A DNA stretch of 64,000 nt. Origin: Rehmannia glutinosa. Lineage: Eukaryota > Streptophyta > Magnoliopsida > Lamiales > Orobanchaceae. The notes under the pieces were generated by a model. The model saw only the letters and a program-made list of their open reading frames with translations. It was not told the DNA's origin and made no database searches. The first letter of the stretch is position 1; every line of letters begins with the position of its first letter. Position numbers and translations under genes: made by a program. The stretch covers positions 186,001 to 250,000 of the forward strand of contig JABTTQ020001087.1 of assembly GCA_016081115.2 (NCBI GenBank), read 5' to 3'. This document shows, one piece after another, positions 48,993 to 60,000 of this stretch.

Positions 48993-49105
48993 ATATCTAT
49001 GCATCGTTTCATAAGTATCTATACATCATTTCATATGTATCTATACATCATTTCATAAGTATCTATGCATCATTTCATAAGTATCTATGCATCGTCTTAT
49101 TCGTG
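48993..49105. repeat. 22-bp tandem repeat, ~5 copies
   Basis: Units of 'CATAAGTATCTATGCATC' plus ATTT, with C/T variants. It is preceded (48590-48990) by looser repeats of 'TACTGCATATTTAGTT' about every 100 bp. Confidence 0.85.
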
Positions 49106-49346
49106 AAAATTACAGTTTTTTAAGAGTTTATGTTAATGGTCAGTTTCGAGTTCTCCATCGATGACTACACCATTGATGTTGTTGGATAGAGTTTTTTCCA
49201 CGACTGATGATTCATCATCATGTTTCGAACTCATGTTCGTTATTTCTCTGTAATATTGCACCGATTTTTCTTGCATTTTCTTTGTAATTTTCATGAACTG
49301 TAATTTTCGAGCTCTTCACAGTTTTTCTTATTTGCGTTAATGGATG

Positions 49347-49348
<2 letters not shown>

Positions 49349-49377
<29 letters not shown>
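49349..49377. repeat. (GA)n microsatellite
   Basis: Uninterrupted GA run. Confidence 0.95.
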
Positions 49378-49624
49378 CGTGAGAATGGGGTGGAGGGAGA
49401 GACAACACGTGAGATTGGGGGGAGATGTATGAGAGAGAAATAGATTTGATTCCATGTTTGTAACTACCTTGTTATGTTATTTTACCTTACTACCCTTATG
49501 TTGATTAAATTAATGTTTTAATATATTTTTTATCCCTTAAATCATACCCATTGATTAATAGTGGGGGATGGTTGAGATTAGTCCATTGTGTCTCACCTAG
49601 AGACATGGTCTCACTTGATCCTCC

Positions 49625-49626
<2 letters not shown>

Positions 49627-49669
<43 letters not shown>

Positions 49670-49670
49670 T
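49627..49670. repeat. (AT)n microsatellite
   Basis: Uninterrupted AT run. Confidence 0.95.
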
Positions 49671-50698
49671 AAATGGAAGATAATATTTTATCCAAGAAAA
49701 GATCAAATGTGATTGAGGAAGGTGTTTAATTAGTAGTTACTTAGTAGTGTACTTGTGTCGTATTTGTATAATTTTATTTAAGAAGTTTAAAGTTTGAGTG
49801 TTTGAATTTTAAGATATTGTATATATAGTGCAACTATAAACTATGTGTGGTTCTTATTACTATGGATGATTTAGTTTTTAATATTTAGTTTGAATGTTAA
49901 TGTTATGCACGTTTTAATTTTAAATTTTAAATTTAAATATAAAATTTTAATTTTTTTGATTAGAAGTCCGATAGTCGCCCATTTAGCCAGAAGCCCGGTA
50001 CGGTTAGGTTCGCATATTGTTGGCCCGTTAGAAAGTATCCCGTTTAACCCGAAGCCCATTTAACTCTAAGCGCGATAGGGTTGGCCCGAAACTGTCGGGA
50101 CAACCCATTTAATATCTCTAGTCTGAAGTGACCCCATGAGTTTATCCAACTTCATGTTGATAAGAACTTTAGACTCCTCAATTGTTGTTATTTTGTAGGC
50201 AAACCTTTCTGGAAGAGATCTTAAAAGACTTTCGTAACAAGCTTAAAATTATAATATTTTCACCTAGAACAAAATATTCATTAGCAATATCGCAGAGTTT
50301 AACATAAATTCACTAATGGTTTCACTTCCATTCATACGAAGATTTTCAAATCTAGAGGTAAGCATTTGAAGCTTAAACATCCTTACTGTTTTGGTTCTTT
50401 CATAGGCAATCTGAAGAATATCTCATGCATCATTTGCAAATTCACATGTTGAGATCAGTTTGACCTGATTCTTATCAACAATGCTGAAAATAGCATTAAA
50501 TGTCTTAGAGTTAGAGTTTGTTGATTGATCTTCGGCAGTTGACCATTCAGTTTCTTTCTTTAGAACATCAACAATTTTGGTAGGTGGTGTCCAACCAATC
50601 AAGATGCATTTTCAGGCACATTCATTAAGGATTTGATGAAGGCTCATATTTTGGATTTCCAGTAGTCTCAGTTGGATCCAATAAGTAGTGGTGGTTTA

Positions 50699-50808
50699 GA
50701 AATCGAGCTTCCTTCACGAAAATTGTCCATACTAGCAACATATTTTTTTCCAAAAAAAAAAAAATATGTTGCTAGTATGGACAATTTTCGTGAAGGAAGC
50801 TCGATTTC
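50699..50808. repeat. 110-bp near-perfect palindrome in Copia gag
   Basis: Arms of about 51 bp with a short A/T loop: 'GAAATCGAGCTTCCTTCACG' at the left end, its complement at the right. The left arm is the gag start itself; the right arm is an inverted copy. The word TAGCAACATATG occurs on both sides, as if the copy had been made by strand switching at a short match. Confidence 0.95.
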
Positions 50809-50931
50809 TCTAGCAACATATGAATTACCATAATTTCGCAAATAAGAATTTGTGTAAGGCTCTTGATGCAAATAGAATATGTTGTTCGATTATCATTATT
50901 CAAAACAGATTTGTTTGGTGTTATGATATAG

Positions 50932-51500
50932 TGTTATAACATTTAAGCAGATAACATACACAACGGAAAGTTAAAAATAACACAAGTATTTTTAACGTAC
51001 TTAGATAATAGATTCCTCGATCTTAATGCACGAGGCCACGCCCAGAGAGAAAACAATCCACTAATTAGAAACAACTAGTTATTATAAATACAAATATGAT
51101 TTTACTGAATTTAGAGACTTCCTCTTTAAATAAACACTGCTTTGTATTCATAATTTTCTAGAAAGTTGTTCTCCAAATGAATTCGGCTTTGTTGGCAAGC
51201 TTCCAACTTCAAACGCCTTTGAATGGCTGAGTCGATCCACGTCACAGATATTCACCTTCTTCATCGAAGAATGTATTATGCGTAGGAAATACTCTCAAGA
51301 AATAACCAAGGAGATATTGCGTTCTTGCTTGATTTCTTCACAACTTGATTGTCTTATTTTATGCACCAAAAAGATCAATTATGATCCCATTCAGGGGAAA
51401 TATGTGACAATTAAGAAAATGAACACACTTGATTCTTTCCTCATATACAAATATCTTCAATCAAAGCAAGGAAAATTAACACTTGATTGAATCTCATGTT
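50932..51500 (-). other. Probable degenerate Copia LTR
   Basis: Lies just upstream (minus strand) of the gag start and begins with TGTTATAACA on the plus strand, an LTR-like end. The adjacent sequence on the minus strand (TATATCATAAC) may be a decayed primer-binding site. The outer end is a guess, and no second LTR is present in the window. Confidence 0.4.
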
Positions 51501-51858
51501 TTGAATGATGGTTCATTTCCCTACTCGATCTACAGGAAGTAATGAAAGAGATGCATGTTTTCAACTCACACCAAAAAAAATGCCCAGAATTAAAGCTATA
51601 AACTCGAAAATGAAAGCACTTAAATCATCAAGGACTCGAACATTTGTTAATAGTAATACACTAATACTTACATCCATAACCACAATAACCTGAACCAGAA
51701 AAGGTACCATCATAACATGCTGGTTTACTACAGATTTTAATGTCTTTTCCACGACTTAAATATTAATCCATGCAAAGGATAATTTACAAAAAGCAAAGTA
51801 GTGGAGTCTTCTTTCAACGCATCCACAGCATCCACCAAAAACAAGTCAGACCGAAGCA
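51500..51858 (-). other. 3' flank of the F-box gene
   Basis: No coding homology. It probably contains the 3'UTR of the F-box transcript beginning at 51858. 'AATATTAATCC' near 51759 on the plus strand is unremarkable. Confidence 0.35.
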
Positions 51859-54069
51859 CTAATAATCCTCACCCTCACTGAGCCAACCTGAATCTGAACT
51901 AAAACTCGAGTCTGAACGACACCAAATATCACTGATGATTACATCGTGCAACCTGCAACGACAAATATGAACATCCCAATCGTGTTAAACACATGTCAAC
52001 TGTCTCTCACCCACGCACAAGCACAAGAGTATGTATAAGGTTGCGATTTCGTGCAGGTACACTTTAAACATGAAAGGTCAATATTCAATACTTCAAAAGT
52101 TTTAGTGAATGTTTCACATGTTCATAGCAGCAAAACTTTATATTTCACACTGCATTCATCGTTAGCATAAGTAACATATCCCATCATACAGCCACCTTCG
52201 TTTCTGACCGACTCGCTGGCCCTAAGTGTTATCAGCTTTGCCGCTATATTTCCACACCAATACTCTATTAGAATTTTGATTAACGAAAAAATATGCCCTC
52301 CCATGTCACCCAAAAAGAAAAATCAAAACAACCCCTCCCAATATGTTGCTTGGCCACCATCTTCGACGATGGCAAGTATAAAGAAAACAACAGCAGGCTT
52401 GTAGACAGAGACTTTATTGAACCAATAACTATATAGTTACATTTGTGAACAAGCATTCAAAACACAAGTGCAACACTAACAATGCCACAATTTAATTTTC
52501 ATGAAAATGAAATTCATCATTTCATTGCACTTGAGAGCTTCATAAGTGCAACTGTTGGTGATGATAAACAATCAATAGTATTTGTTGGACTAATATTAGA
52601 GTAGAAATTGAGGTTCTTAATATCTCATTCCTGCCAATTTTCAACTGCATATAATATTACAGACAAATAACTCTTCACCCCAGGGTATTCAAGGTGCAAG
52701 AATGTCCTCACTAACCCCAGATTCTCCTCATTACTTCAGAAAGACATTTGTGATAATAATTACACTCCACAAATCTCATGAAATATTAAACAGCAAACTT
52801 TTAAAACTGTTGTCATATGTGCAAGATTTCTCTCTTGAAATCAGCTAAATAAAATTCTATAAACTTTATAAATCATAAAAATAAACAAGGTATGAAGTAG
52901 TTTTACCTAGTATTAGCCTTCTTCCTATTCCTCCTCTTCCTCTTCACCCCTGCTGTACTTTTTAAAGCTACACTCCCACCAACACTATCACTGAGTCGAA
53001 AAAGGCTTCCGGGACAAATTTGAGAAGAGAAACAAGACGGGATGCCAAGAATAGTAACTTTTTTCGAAATATTCTTTTCAATATCCAACCAAAAGAACTT
53101 GTCATAATACTGCAACACAACTTGCCCTTTGCTCTTGAAATAAGCTACAGGCCTGAGGTTCCCCTGCATAGCACCAATAACATCTAGTTTCCCGAACGAA
53201 AACAGCTTCGTCCACGACTTTTCAACTCCGTAATCTTTCATCACCCATCCATCCAACCGCTCGATAATGTAATAGAAACTCACAACTAAGCATCCACCTA
53301 ATGCATCTAAATATGTTTCGAATGGTTTCCCTGGTTTCCTGGGTACCGGCGGTAGTGACAGCTGGCGATATTCTTCAGTAGCTAAATCGAGTGTAATTAT
53401 CTTATCCCGTGATCTCCAGTGCAATGCGCCATTCAGAAAAAACCCCTGATCACTTCCAATCGGTGCGATTGCAAAATCACCAGGACAATTCTTGATCCTC
53501 TTCCATGAATCCGATTTCATACTGTAAACAAGAGTTCGGTAAAACTTTTGATTATTAACCCACAACTTTTGATTATGCCAGATCTCATCGATCCTCACAA
53601 CTTTGTAGTCATCGGAAGCAGAATCATACCCGAGCCCACTAGCTTTTAAATGTTCGTCGATATCGAGTTCGGGCAACTCGTGGAACTCCTTGGTTAAGGG
53701 GTTCCATATTACCCAAATCTTGTTGATCTCAAAGTGCGAAATGAGAATCAAACCATTGCACGAGGCCACAGGCAAAGCAGGTAAGCGAGGCACGCCACGG
53801 AGGGACAATGTCTTGACATGGATTACCTCAATTTTTTGTAGGCCATCAATGTAGTTTAGGGAGTCGAGAGATATGGAATAAAGGGTACCCGCAGGGTTTC
53901 TGATAAATAGAGTGGTTGAGGAGTGTTGATTGTTTGTGTGTGATTTGATGAAGGATGGATCGTCGATTATGCGACGCCATGCCTTGCAGACAGTCCTGAA
54001 GCGGAAGAGAGAATCGGCGGGCAATCGGAGGAGTATCTCGCGGTAGAATTCCGATGGGATGTCGGACAT
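51859..54069 (-). CDS. F-box protein with F-box-associated domain
   Basis: Exon 1 is 54069-52907 and exon 2 is 51952-51859. Donor ACTAG|GTAAAA and acceptor CGTTGCAG| join in phase, giving 418 residues. Residues 1-45 are an F-box ('IPSEFYREILLRLPADSLFR', 'VCKAWRRIIDDPSF'). Residues about 90-350 resemble the FBA-type associated domain of plant F-box proteins ('SCNGLILI', 'IWNPLTKEFHELP', 'LGYDSASDDYKVVRI', 'LNGALHW', 'DYGVEKSWTKLFS'). F-box proteins link substrates to SKP1-CUL1 ubiquitin ligases; the substrate is unknown. Near the C-terminus is a basic, nuclear-signal-like run (KRKRRNRKK). Exon 2 adds a Ser/Asp-rich acidic tail. If unspliced, translation stops at TAA 52905-52903 after 388 residues. 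The ATG at 54069 is chosen over an in-frame ATG at 54177 because the F-box follows directly. Cullin neddylation by DCN1-type proteins activates this ligase class, but there is no evidence of a local link. Confidence 0.85.
51953..52906 (-). other. F-box gene intron (inferred)
   Basis: 954 nt, AT-rich, no repeats or frames of note. Confidence 0.55.
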
Positions 54070-54408
54070 TTTCAGAGCAATAGACGGTGATGAACTGAGA
54101 AGTTTGATCTGATTGACTGATTGTGATATATATGCAGAAAAGATTTGCAAATCTGCCACGATAATTTTTGGCGCCATTTTGATTTTGCAACTTGCAAGAC
54201 AGAGTTTTTCCCTCCATAAATTTCTACTGAGTAATGTGCTGAGACGGGTCTACACGGAGCCTTGACGGGTTAAGGGTAGCCTAATCGGAAAAAAACGTAG
54301 ACGCGCTTAGGTAGAGCTACTGAGTACTGACTACTACTCCCTCCCATTGAAGAAGGAACACAGACTTAGGTGTTATTATTCGGTGTTGTGCAAAGGTATT
54401 AAAAACGG

Positions 54409-54610
54409 CGGATGGGATCTTCTATTTCAAAACCGTGTTTCATCTCCTATTCCAACCGTGTGGATGATTGACATGTGTATTACACTTACCATGTTAGAAC
54501 CTTAAAATTTCTGCTTGAAAATTAATATGGTAAGTGTAATACACATGTCAATAATCCACACGGTTGGAATATGAGATGAAACACGGTTTTAGAATAGAAG
54601 ATCTCATCCG
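54409..54610. mobile_element. MULE-type MITE, family 1 copy B
   Basis: Perfect 9-bp duplication TAAAAACGG (54400-54408 and 54611-54619). 202 bp, nearly all two ~90-bp inverted arms: 'CGGATGGGATCTTCTATTTC' against 'GAATAGAAGATCTCATCCG'. It shares 'GTGTTTCATCTC' and 'TATTCCAA' arm words with 19836-19983. It lies about 340 bp upstream of the F-box ATG. 54620-54818 is AT-rich and unassigned. Confidence 0.9.
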
Positions 54611-54818
54611 TAAAAACGGTATGTTTTGAAATTAGAATTGTGGAAAAATAATAATGTAATTTTATTTCTTTACGACTCATTCTACATTTTTTTATCAATT
54701 TTCTTTAAACAAAAAAAAAGTCACACCTCAACATGAGTTTAAGTCATATTTATTCTTTCTAGACTTTCAAGATAACATTTATCCCTGTTGAATTGGATTC
54801 AGTTTTAATATTTGGACA

Positions 54819-55046
54819 AAATATCCTCAATAAAATAATTTTATATAATAGTATGTTTTTAATAGGAAAAATATTTTTTTTTGCAACCTAAACATTGCGA
54901 GAGAAAATTAATTGATATCAAAATTAGTTAAATGATTAGTCAATTCTAAACTAGGTAATCCTCTAATAAAAAATATTGAGATATTGAGACTACAAACTTA
55001 TATAAACATTCATTTCATACATAAAAAAAAAAAATTAGAAGAGGAG
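54819..55046. repeat. Copy of the Gypsy leader outside the left LTR
   Basis: Nearly identical to 61824-62049, the sequence just inside the other LTR. It ends abruptly at 54819. See findings. Confidence 0.9.
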
Positions 55047-57025
55047 TGTAACACCCTAGTTTTGAAAAATGCAACTACGCATAATAATACTCACAAATGG
55101 CTAAAAATCTAACGGAAACAAGTCAACCATTTTTTTTCCAAAGAATAAAATAACTAACTTAAATAAAAATTTGCATCATCCATCAATTGAAATAAAACCA
55201 ATACACTGTATGTGTTTATAAATACGAAAAGATTAAAAGACCAACATCGTTCATGAAATTCTACTATTAATAAAAATTGATGAACACAACTGTCATGATC
55301 AATTCACCGCCACGCGCCACGTCGGACTCCTCAACCTGAAAGGGGTAAAATTATTGGGGTGAGTTAATGTCAACTCAGTGGGGAAACAATTGTTCAAGTC
55401 AAATACGCATGCATAACAGTTAGCACAAACTTTCACGAAAAATACCATAGTCTCAAGTACAATTAAGTACAGATAGTCTCAAAGTCTCATGTACATTTAA
55501 GTACGAATAGTCTCAAAGTCTCGCGTACAATTAAGTACAAATAGTCTCAAAGTCTCGCGTACAATTAAGTACCAATAGTCTCAAAGTCTCGCGTATAATT
55601 AAGTACAAATAGTCTCAACATCACGCATCATATTTATCATGAACATGCAACTAATAGTTAAAACAGGGCATTTAAATTAAACAAAAGCAGTAAACTCCAC
55701 CTCAAATAAAGTGCAGAAAATACCAAATGCGTGCTCGATTGAAAGTTTTAGACCTCGAACGAATGATTTCCTACAAATAAAGTAAAAATAAAAAAATAAC
55801 TTAAATTACTGAATTTTTTTGAAGGATTTTGGCTAAAAGAAAATAAATACTGAAAGATGGCTAGAAGTGAATATCTCAAACTTGGGTAAGGTTAAATTCT
55901 AGAACTAGGTCAAACTCTCAATTTGAGAAGTCAACAATTGAATGCTGAAAGTTGAAACTAGGAAAAATTAGAAACTGAAATTGGGGTATTGTTTATGAGG
56001 GTAAGGCCAAGCCCAAGTTAAAAGCCCACCACACTTATTCTTCTATAATTTCCCTTTTGTACAGACTCTCTCTTTCTCACGCCATGTCTCTCTCTCACCA
56101 TCCTTTTTTTTTTTTTTTTCTTTTCGATCTCACTCTCTATCTCATCCACCCCAATCTCACCCAAATCCTTACTGCACTTCCCTCTCCCAGTCCCAAACAG
56201 TCTCACTTGCTCTCTGTTTCTCTCGTCTTTCCATCAATCTCACTCGAAAATTTCCCAAAATTCGATTCTCCCGTCGGCAGGTAGCGACAAAAGCGGGGCG
56301 GCAGTTTTGGGTTCAAGCTATGGACCGGCTAGGGGTTTCGGGATTTTGGAAAATTTTGGGTTTCGGGGCGGTGACAGGTGGCGGCTCGGACGATGGTTCA
56401 AAGGTTTTTTTTTTTGGTTTATCTAAGTCTCCGACTAAGTTCTCGGTGTACTAAAAAATGAATTGACAACAAACAAAAATGGTTTTGGATGTTTACCTTT
56501 GGGTGAAAGAAGTCGGGAGTTTAGGTTGCAGGTATTCACTTTTGAATATGAGGATGCTTTGCACGGGACAGAGTAAAAATATATGTGAGATTATTGAGTA
56601 TAAAAAAAATTGTTGGGAGTTCTGAGATGATATAGGCTAAGAGACGTGGGTTTGATATATCAGTGTTATGGGTTAACTAGTAGTTGGAGTTGTGGAGAGT
56701 TGTGGGGGACGTGGGCTTTTGGGATATCTGATATAAGCCAAAATCTGTTAAGAAAAGATTTTGTTTTATCTAATTGATATATATAAAGATAAGGGTAAAT
56801 AAAATTCAAATTTCGAATTTAACTAAAAGAATTTTGCAGAATTTTGAATCTTCTAGAAACCGGATATGGGCTCTTGAAAATAAAAAATAAAAATATAAGT
56901 TTACAAATGGGCCTGTTAATATTATTAAGACTGGGCTTTTACTAAAATTCTACACTGGGCCGAAATTAAAATCCTCAAGGCCTAAAAATACTAAAACCCA
57001 AATTGGTAAAAATTGAGGTATTACA
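55047..57025 (-). repeat. Gypsy LTR, 3' copy (1979 bp)
   Basis: Begins TGTAACACC and ends GGTATTACA on the plus strand, so its termini are inverted TGTAA/TTACA. The element reads on the minus strand. Just inside at 57026-57040 is, on the minus strand, a polypurine tract GGTGGGTAGGA. The LTR contains a ~35-bp tandem repeat (55448-55620, 'GTCTCAAAGTCTCGCGTAC', five copies) and a CT-rich section near 56065-56250. No gene. Confidence 0.9.
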
Positions 57026-57068
57026 TCCTACCCACCTCAATAAAAAAAATTCGTCCTCGAAATTTCGG

Positions 57069-60000
57069 TTACATACCTTGATCAAAAAAGACGGGATACT
57101 TGGATTTGATTTCCTCTTCCCTTTCCCATGTTGCCTCATTTTTCCCGTGTCTACTCCACTGAACTTTGATAAAAATCACATCTCTGTTTCTAAGCCCATG
57201 TACTTTACAATCCAAAATAGCTATAGGTATCTCTTCGTACGATAAATTCTTACCTATGTGTAGGTCCTTGTAATTAACAATGTGATCAGGGTCAAATACA
57301 TATTTCCTCAGCATTGATACGTGAAACACATTATGTATCCCTGACAAGTCTGGTGGCAAAGCCAGACGATACGCCAAATCCCCAACTCTTTCTAGTATCT
57401 CAAATGGTCCAATATAACGAGGCTGTAATTTTCCCTTTTTACCAAATCTTATAATTCCTTTATTGGAGCCACTTTCAAAAACATTGTTGCCAACCTCAAA
57501 TCGTATGTCCTTTTTCTGCGCTTATCCACGTAGGATTTCGGTCTATCTTGAGCAACCTTTATTCTATCCCGGATCTCTGAAATATTTTCCACTGTTTGTT
57601 CAATTAACTCCGGCCCCAAAATTTTCCTTTCTCCAACTTCACTCCAATATAAAGGGGACCTACACTTCCTCCCATATAATGCTTCATACGGAGCCATCTT
57701 AATCGTTGCTTGGTAACTGTTATTGTATGCAAATTCCACCAATGGCAACATAGTTTCCCAACTTTCACTCGTATCCAGTATACATGCTCTCAACAAGTCC
57801 TCTAATGTCTTAATAGTTCTCTCGGATTGCCCATTGATGATGCGGATGATAGTCATTGAATCTCAATTTCGTTCCCAACGCTTCTTGCAAACTCCTCCGA
57901 ATTTGGATGTAAAGCTGCGGATCTCTGTCGACCACGATAGAAAGCGGCACCCATGTAACCTTACAATTTCCTTAATATAGATTCGACATCTTGATCCATG
58001 TTAAAAGTCATTCGTCTTTGGCGAGAAAATGTCTTTGACTTGGTCAATCGATCCACTATGGCCCCGATGATGCGTTATTCTTCCTTAGTGTTTGTGGTAG
58101 TCCAACCACAAAATCCATAGTTATATGTTCCCACTTCCACTTTGGGGTCTCCATCGGCTTTAGCAAACCCGACGGTCGCTGGTGCTCTACTTTAACTTGC
58201 TGGCAGACCAAACATTTCTCTACAAAATCCCCAATATCTCTCTTCATGCTCCTCCACCAGAAAAGTCTCCTCAAGTCGTGGTACATCTTTGTACCCTCCG
58301 GATGAGTTGTGTTGGGAGTATTATGTGCCTCCTCTAGAATTTCCTTCCGGAGTGCCTCATCCTTAGGGACACAAATCCTTCCTTCATATGTCAGAACATC
58401 ATCACCAGTTACCTTGAATCCCTCGATGTCTCCAGCTTGTACATGTTCCCTCATCTTGCACAAAAACTTATCGTGGGGTTGGGCCTCCTTAATCTTATCT
58501 CTTAAGGTGGGTTGCACCACCAATGTTGTCAAAATGGCTTCCGTACCATTTGGTGGCTCAACAACTTCAATTTCCAATTTGGCAAACTCTCTTGCCAGCG
58601 CTTCGCTTCTCGTGAGCATACAAGCTAACTCCCCTCTGGCCCTTCGGCTCAAGGCATCGGCTACTACGTTAGCTTTGCCCGGATGATACTAAATGGTGCA
58701 ATCATAGTCTTTCACCAGTTCTAACCATCTCATCTGCCTCATATTCAACTCTTTCTGAGTGAAAAGATATTTAAGGCTTTTGTGATTCGTGAATATTTCA
58801 CACTTCCCTCCATATAGGTAGTGTCGCCATATCTTTAATGCGTGCACCACGGTGCCCAACTAGGTCATGTGTGGGGTAATTCAACTCACACGTCTTTAGT
58901 TGTCTCGGCGTAAGCCGCAACCTTGCCGTGTTGCATCAAAACACAACCGAGCCTTGCTTCGATCGTCACTATAGATGACAAATCCCTTTGTAGGATTTGG
59001 AATTGTCAATCAAAAGTTAATTTACCTTTCAACTCCGAAAACTCTCCTCGCACTTCCGAGTCCATTCGAACTTCTCCCTTTCCTCGTTAACCGAGTCATA
59101 GGCATGGCTATCCTAGAGAATCCTCGATAAACCTTCGTAATAGCCGCAATTTAGACTAGAAAACTCCGTACCTCACTTGCATTCTTAGGTACATTCCATC
59201 TCGCATCGCTTCAACCTTACCAGGGTCAACTTCAATTCATTGTGATGTGACCACGTGTCCGAGAAACACGACTCGGTCCAACCAGAATTCACACTTCTTA
59301 AACTTCGCGTATAACTTCTCCTTGCGAAGTGTTTCCAATACAATCTTTAAATGCTCCTCGTGTTGCACCTTATCCTTCGAATATACCAATATGTCATCTA
59401 TGAAGACTATGACGAATTGATCTAGGTAAGGGTGAAAAACTATGTTCATCAAGTCCATAAAAACTGCTGGTGCATTAGACAAACCAAATGGCATCACTAC
59501 AAACTCATAGTGCCCGTAACGGGTTCTAAATGCCGTTTTTGGAATATCACACTCCTTTACCTTCAGTTGGTGATACCCAGATCTCAAATCGATCTTGGAG
59601 AACACACTAGCTCCTCGAAGTTGATCGAATAAATCTTCAATCCTCAGCAACGGATACTTATTCTTTACTGTAAGTCGATTCAACTCTCTGTAATCGATGC
59701 ACATTCGAAGTGATCCGTCTTTCTTCTTTACGAATAGGACTGGCGCGCCCAAGGTGACACACTTTGGCGAATAAATCCCGTCTCCAACAGTTCTTGTATT
59801 TGAACCTTTAGCTCCTGCAGTTCCTTCGGCGCCATCCGATAGGGTGCTCTAGATACTGGTGCCGCTCCGGGTACCAAATCGATGGAGCACTCAACTTGTC
59901 GATTTGGTGGTACTCCTGGTAACTCTTCGGGAAAGACATCCACAAATTTCCGGACTATAGGAACGTCATTTGGTGTCAACTCAGTTGTTGGAGTTCCAAC

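Larger units (their letters stand above)
48145..50119. mobile_element. 1975-bp insertion in the Copia gag
   Basis: Removing 48145-50119 together with one copy of the flanking 5-bp word AGTCT (48140-48144; 50120-50124; possibly 6 bp as TAGTCT) joins the gag frame exactly. The insert has hAT-like or retroelement-like ends rich in 'CCCATTTAA' and 'CCCGGACC' words, without clear inverted termini, and no coding frame. It contains the tandem repeats at 48580-49105 and two microsatellites. Class uncertain. Confidence 0.7.
47830..50930 (-). pseudogene. Copia gag relic, interrupted
   Basis: On the minus strand the gag start 'MDNFREGSSISKPPLLIGSN' lies near 50730-50671 and is followed at once by a TGA before 'DYWKSKM'. 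Further gag (UBN2-type) text runs to 50125, with words such as 'STCEFANDA', 'ERTKTVRMFKLQML', 'TSRFENLRMN' and 'LDKLMGSLQT'. It resumes in frame at 48139 with 'MTHLTSQLQTFEMNL' and 'KSKKVTFQAE' after a 1975-bp insertion. It fades near 47830, before any zinc knuckle, protease or polymerase. The product would be the coat protein of a Copia element; this copy is dead. Confidence 0.75.

Noticed and set aside
53846..54217. 123-codon minus-strand frame overlapping the F-box gene
   Set aside because: Out-of-frame shadow of the F-box exon.
55448..55620. Regular ~35-bp repeats considered as a CRISPR array
   Set aside because: There are no unique spacers, the repeats abut, and they lie in the LTR of a plant retrotransposon.
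56057..56284. Ser/Leu-rich plus-strand frame, also at 63062-63423
   Set aside because: Lies in the CT-rich part of both Gypsy LTRs; frames differ between copies because of homopolymer indels.
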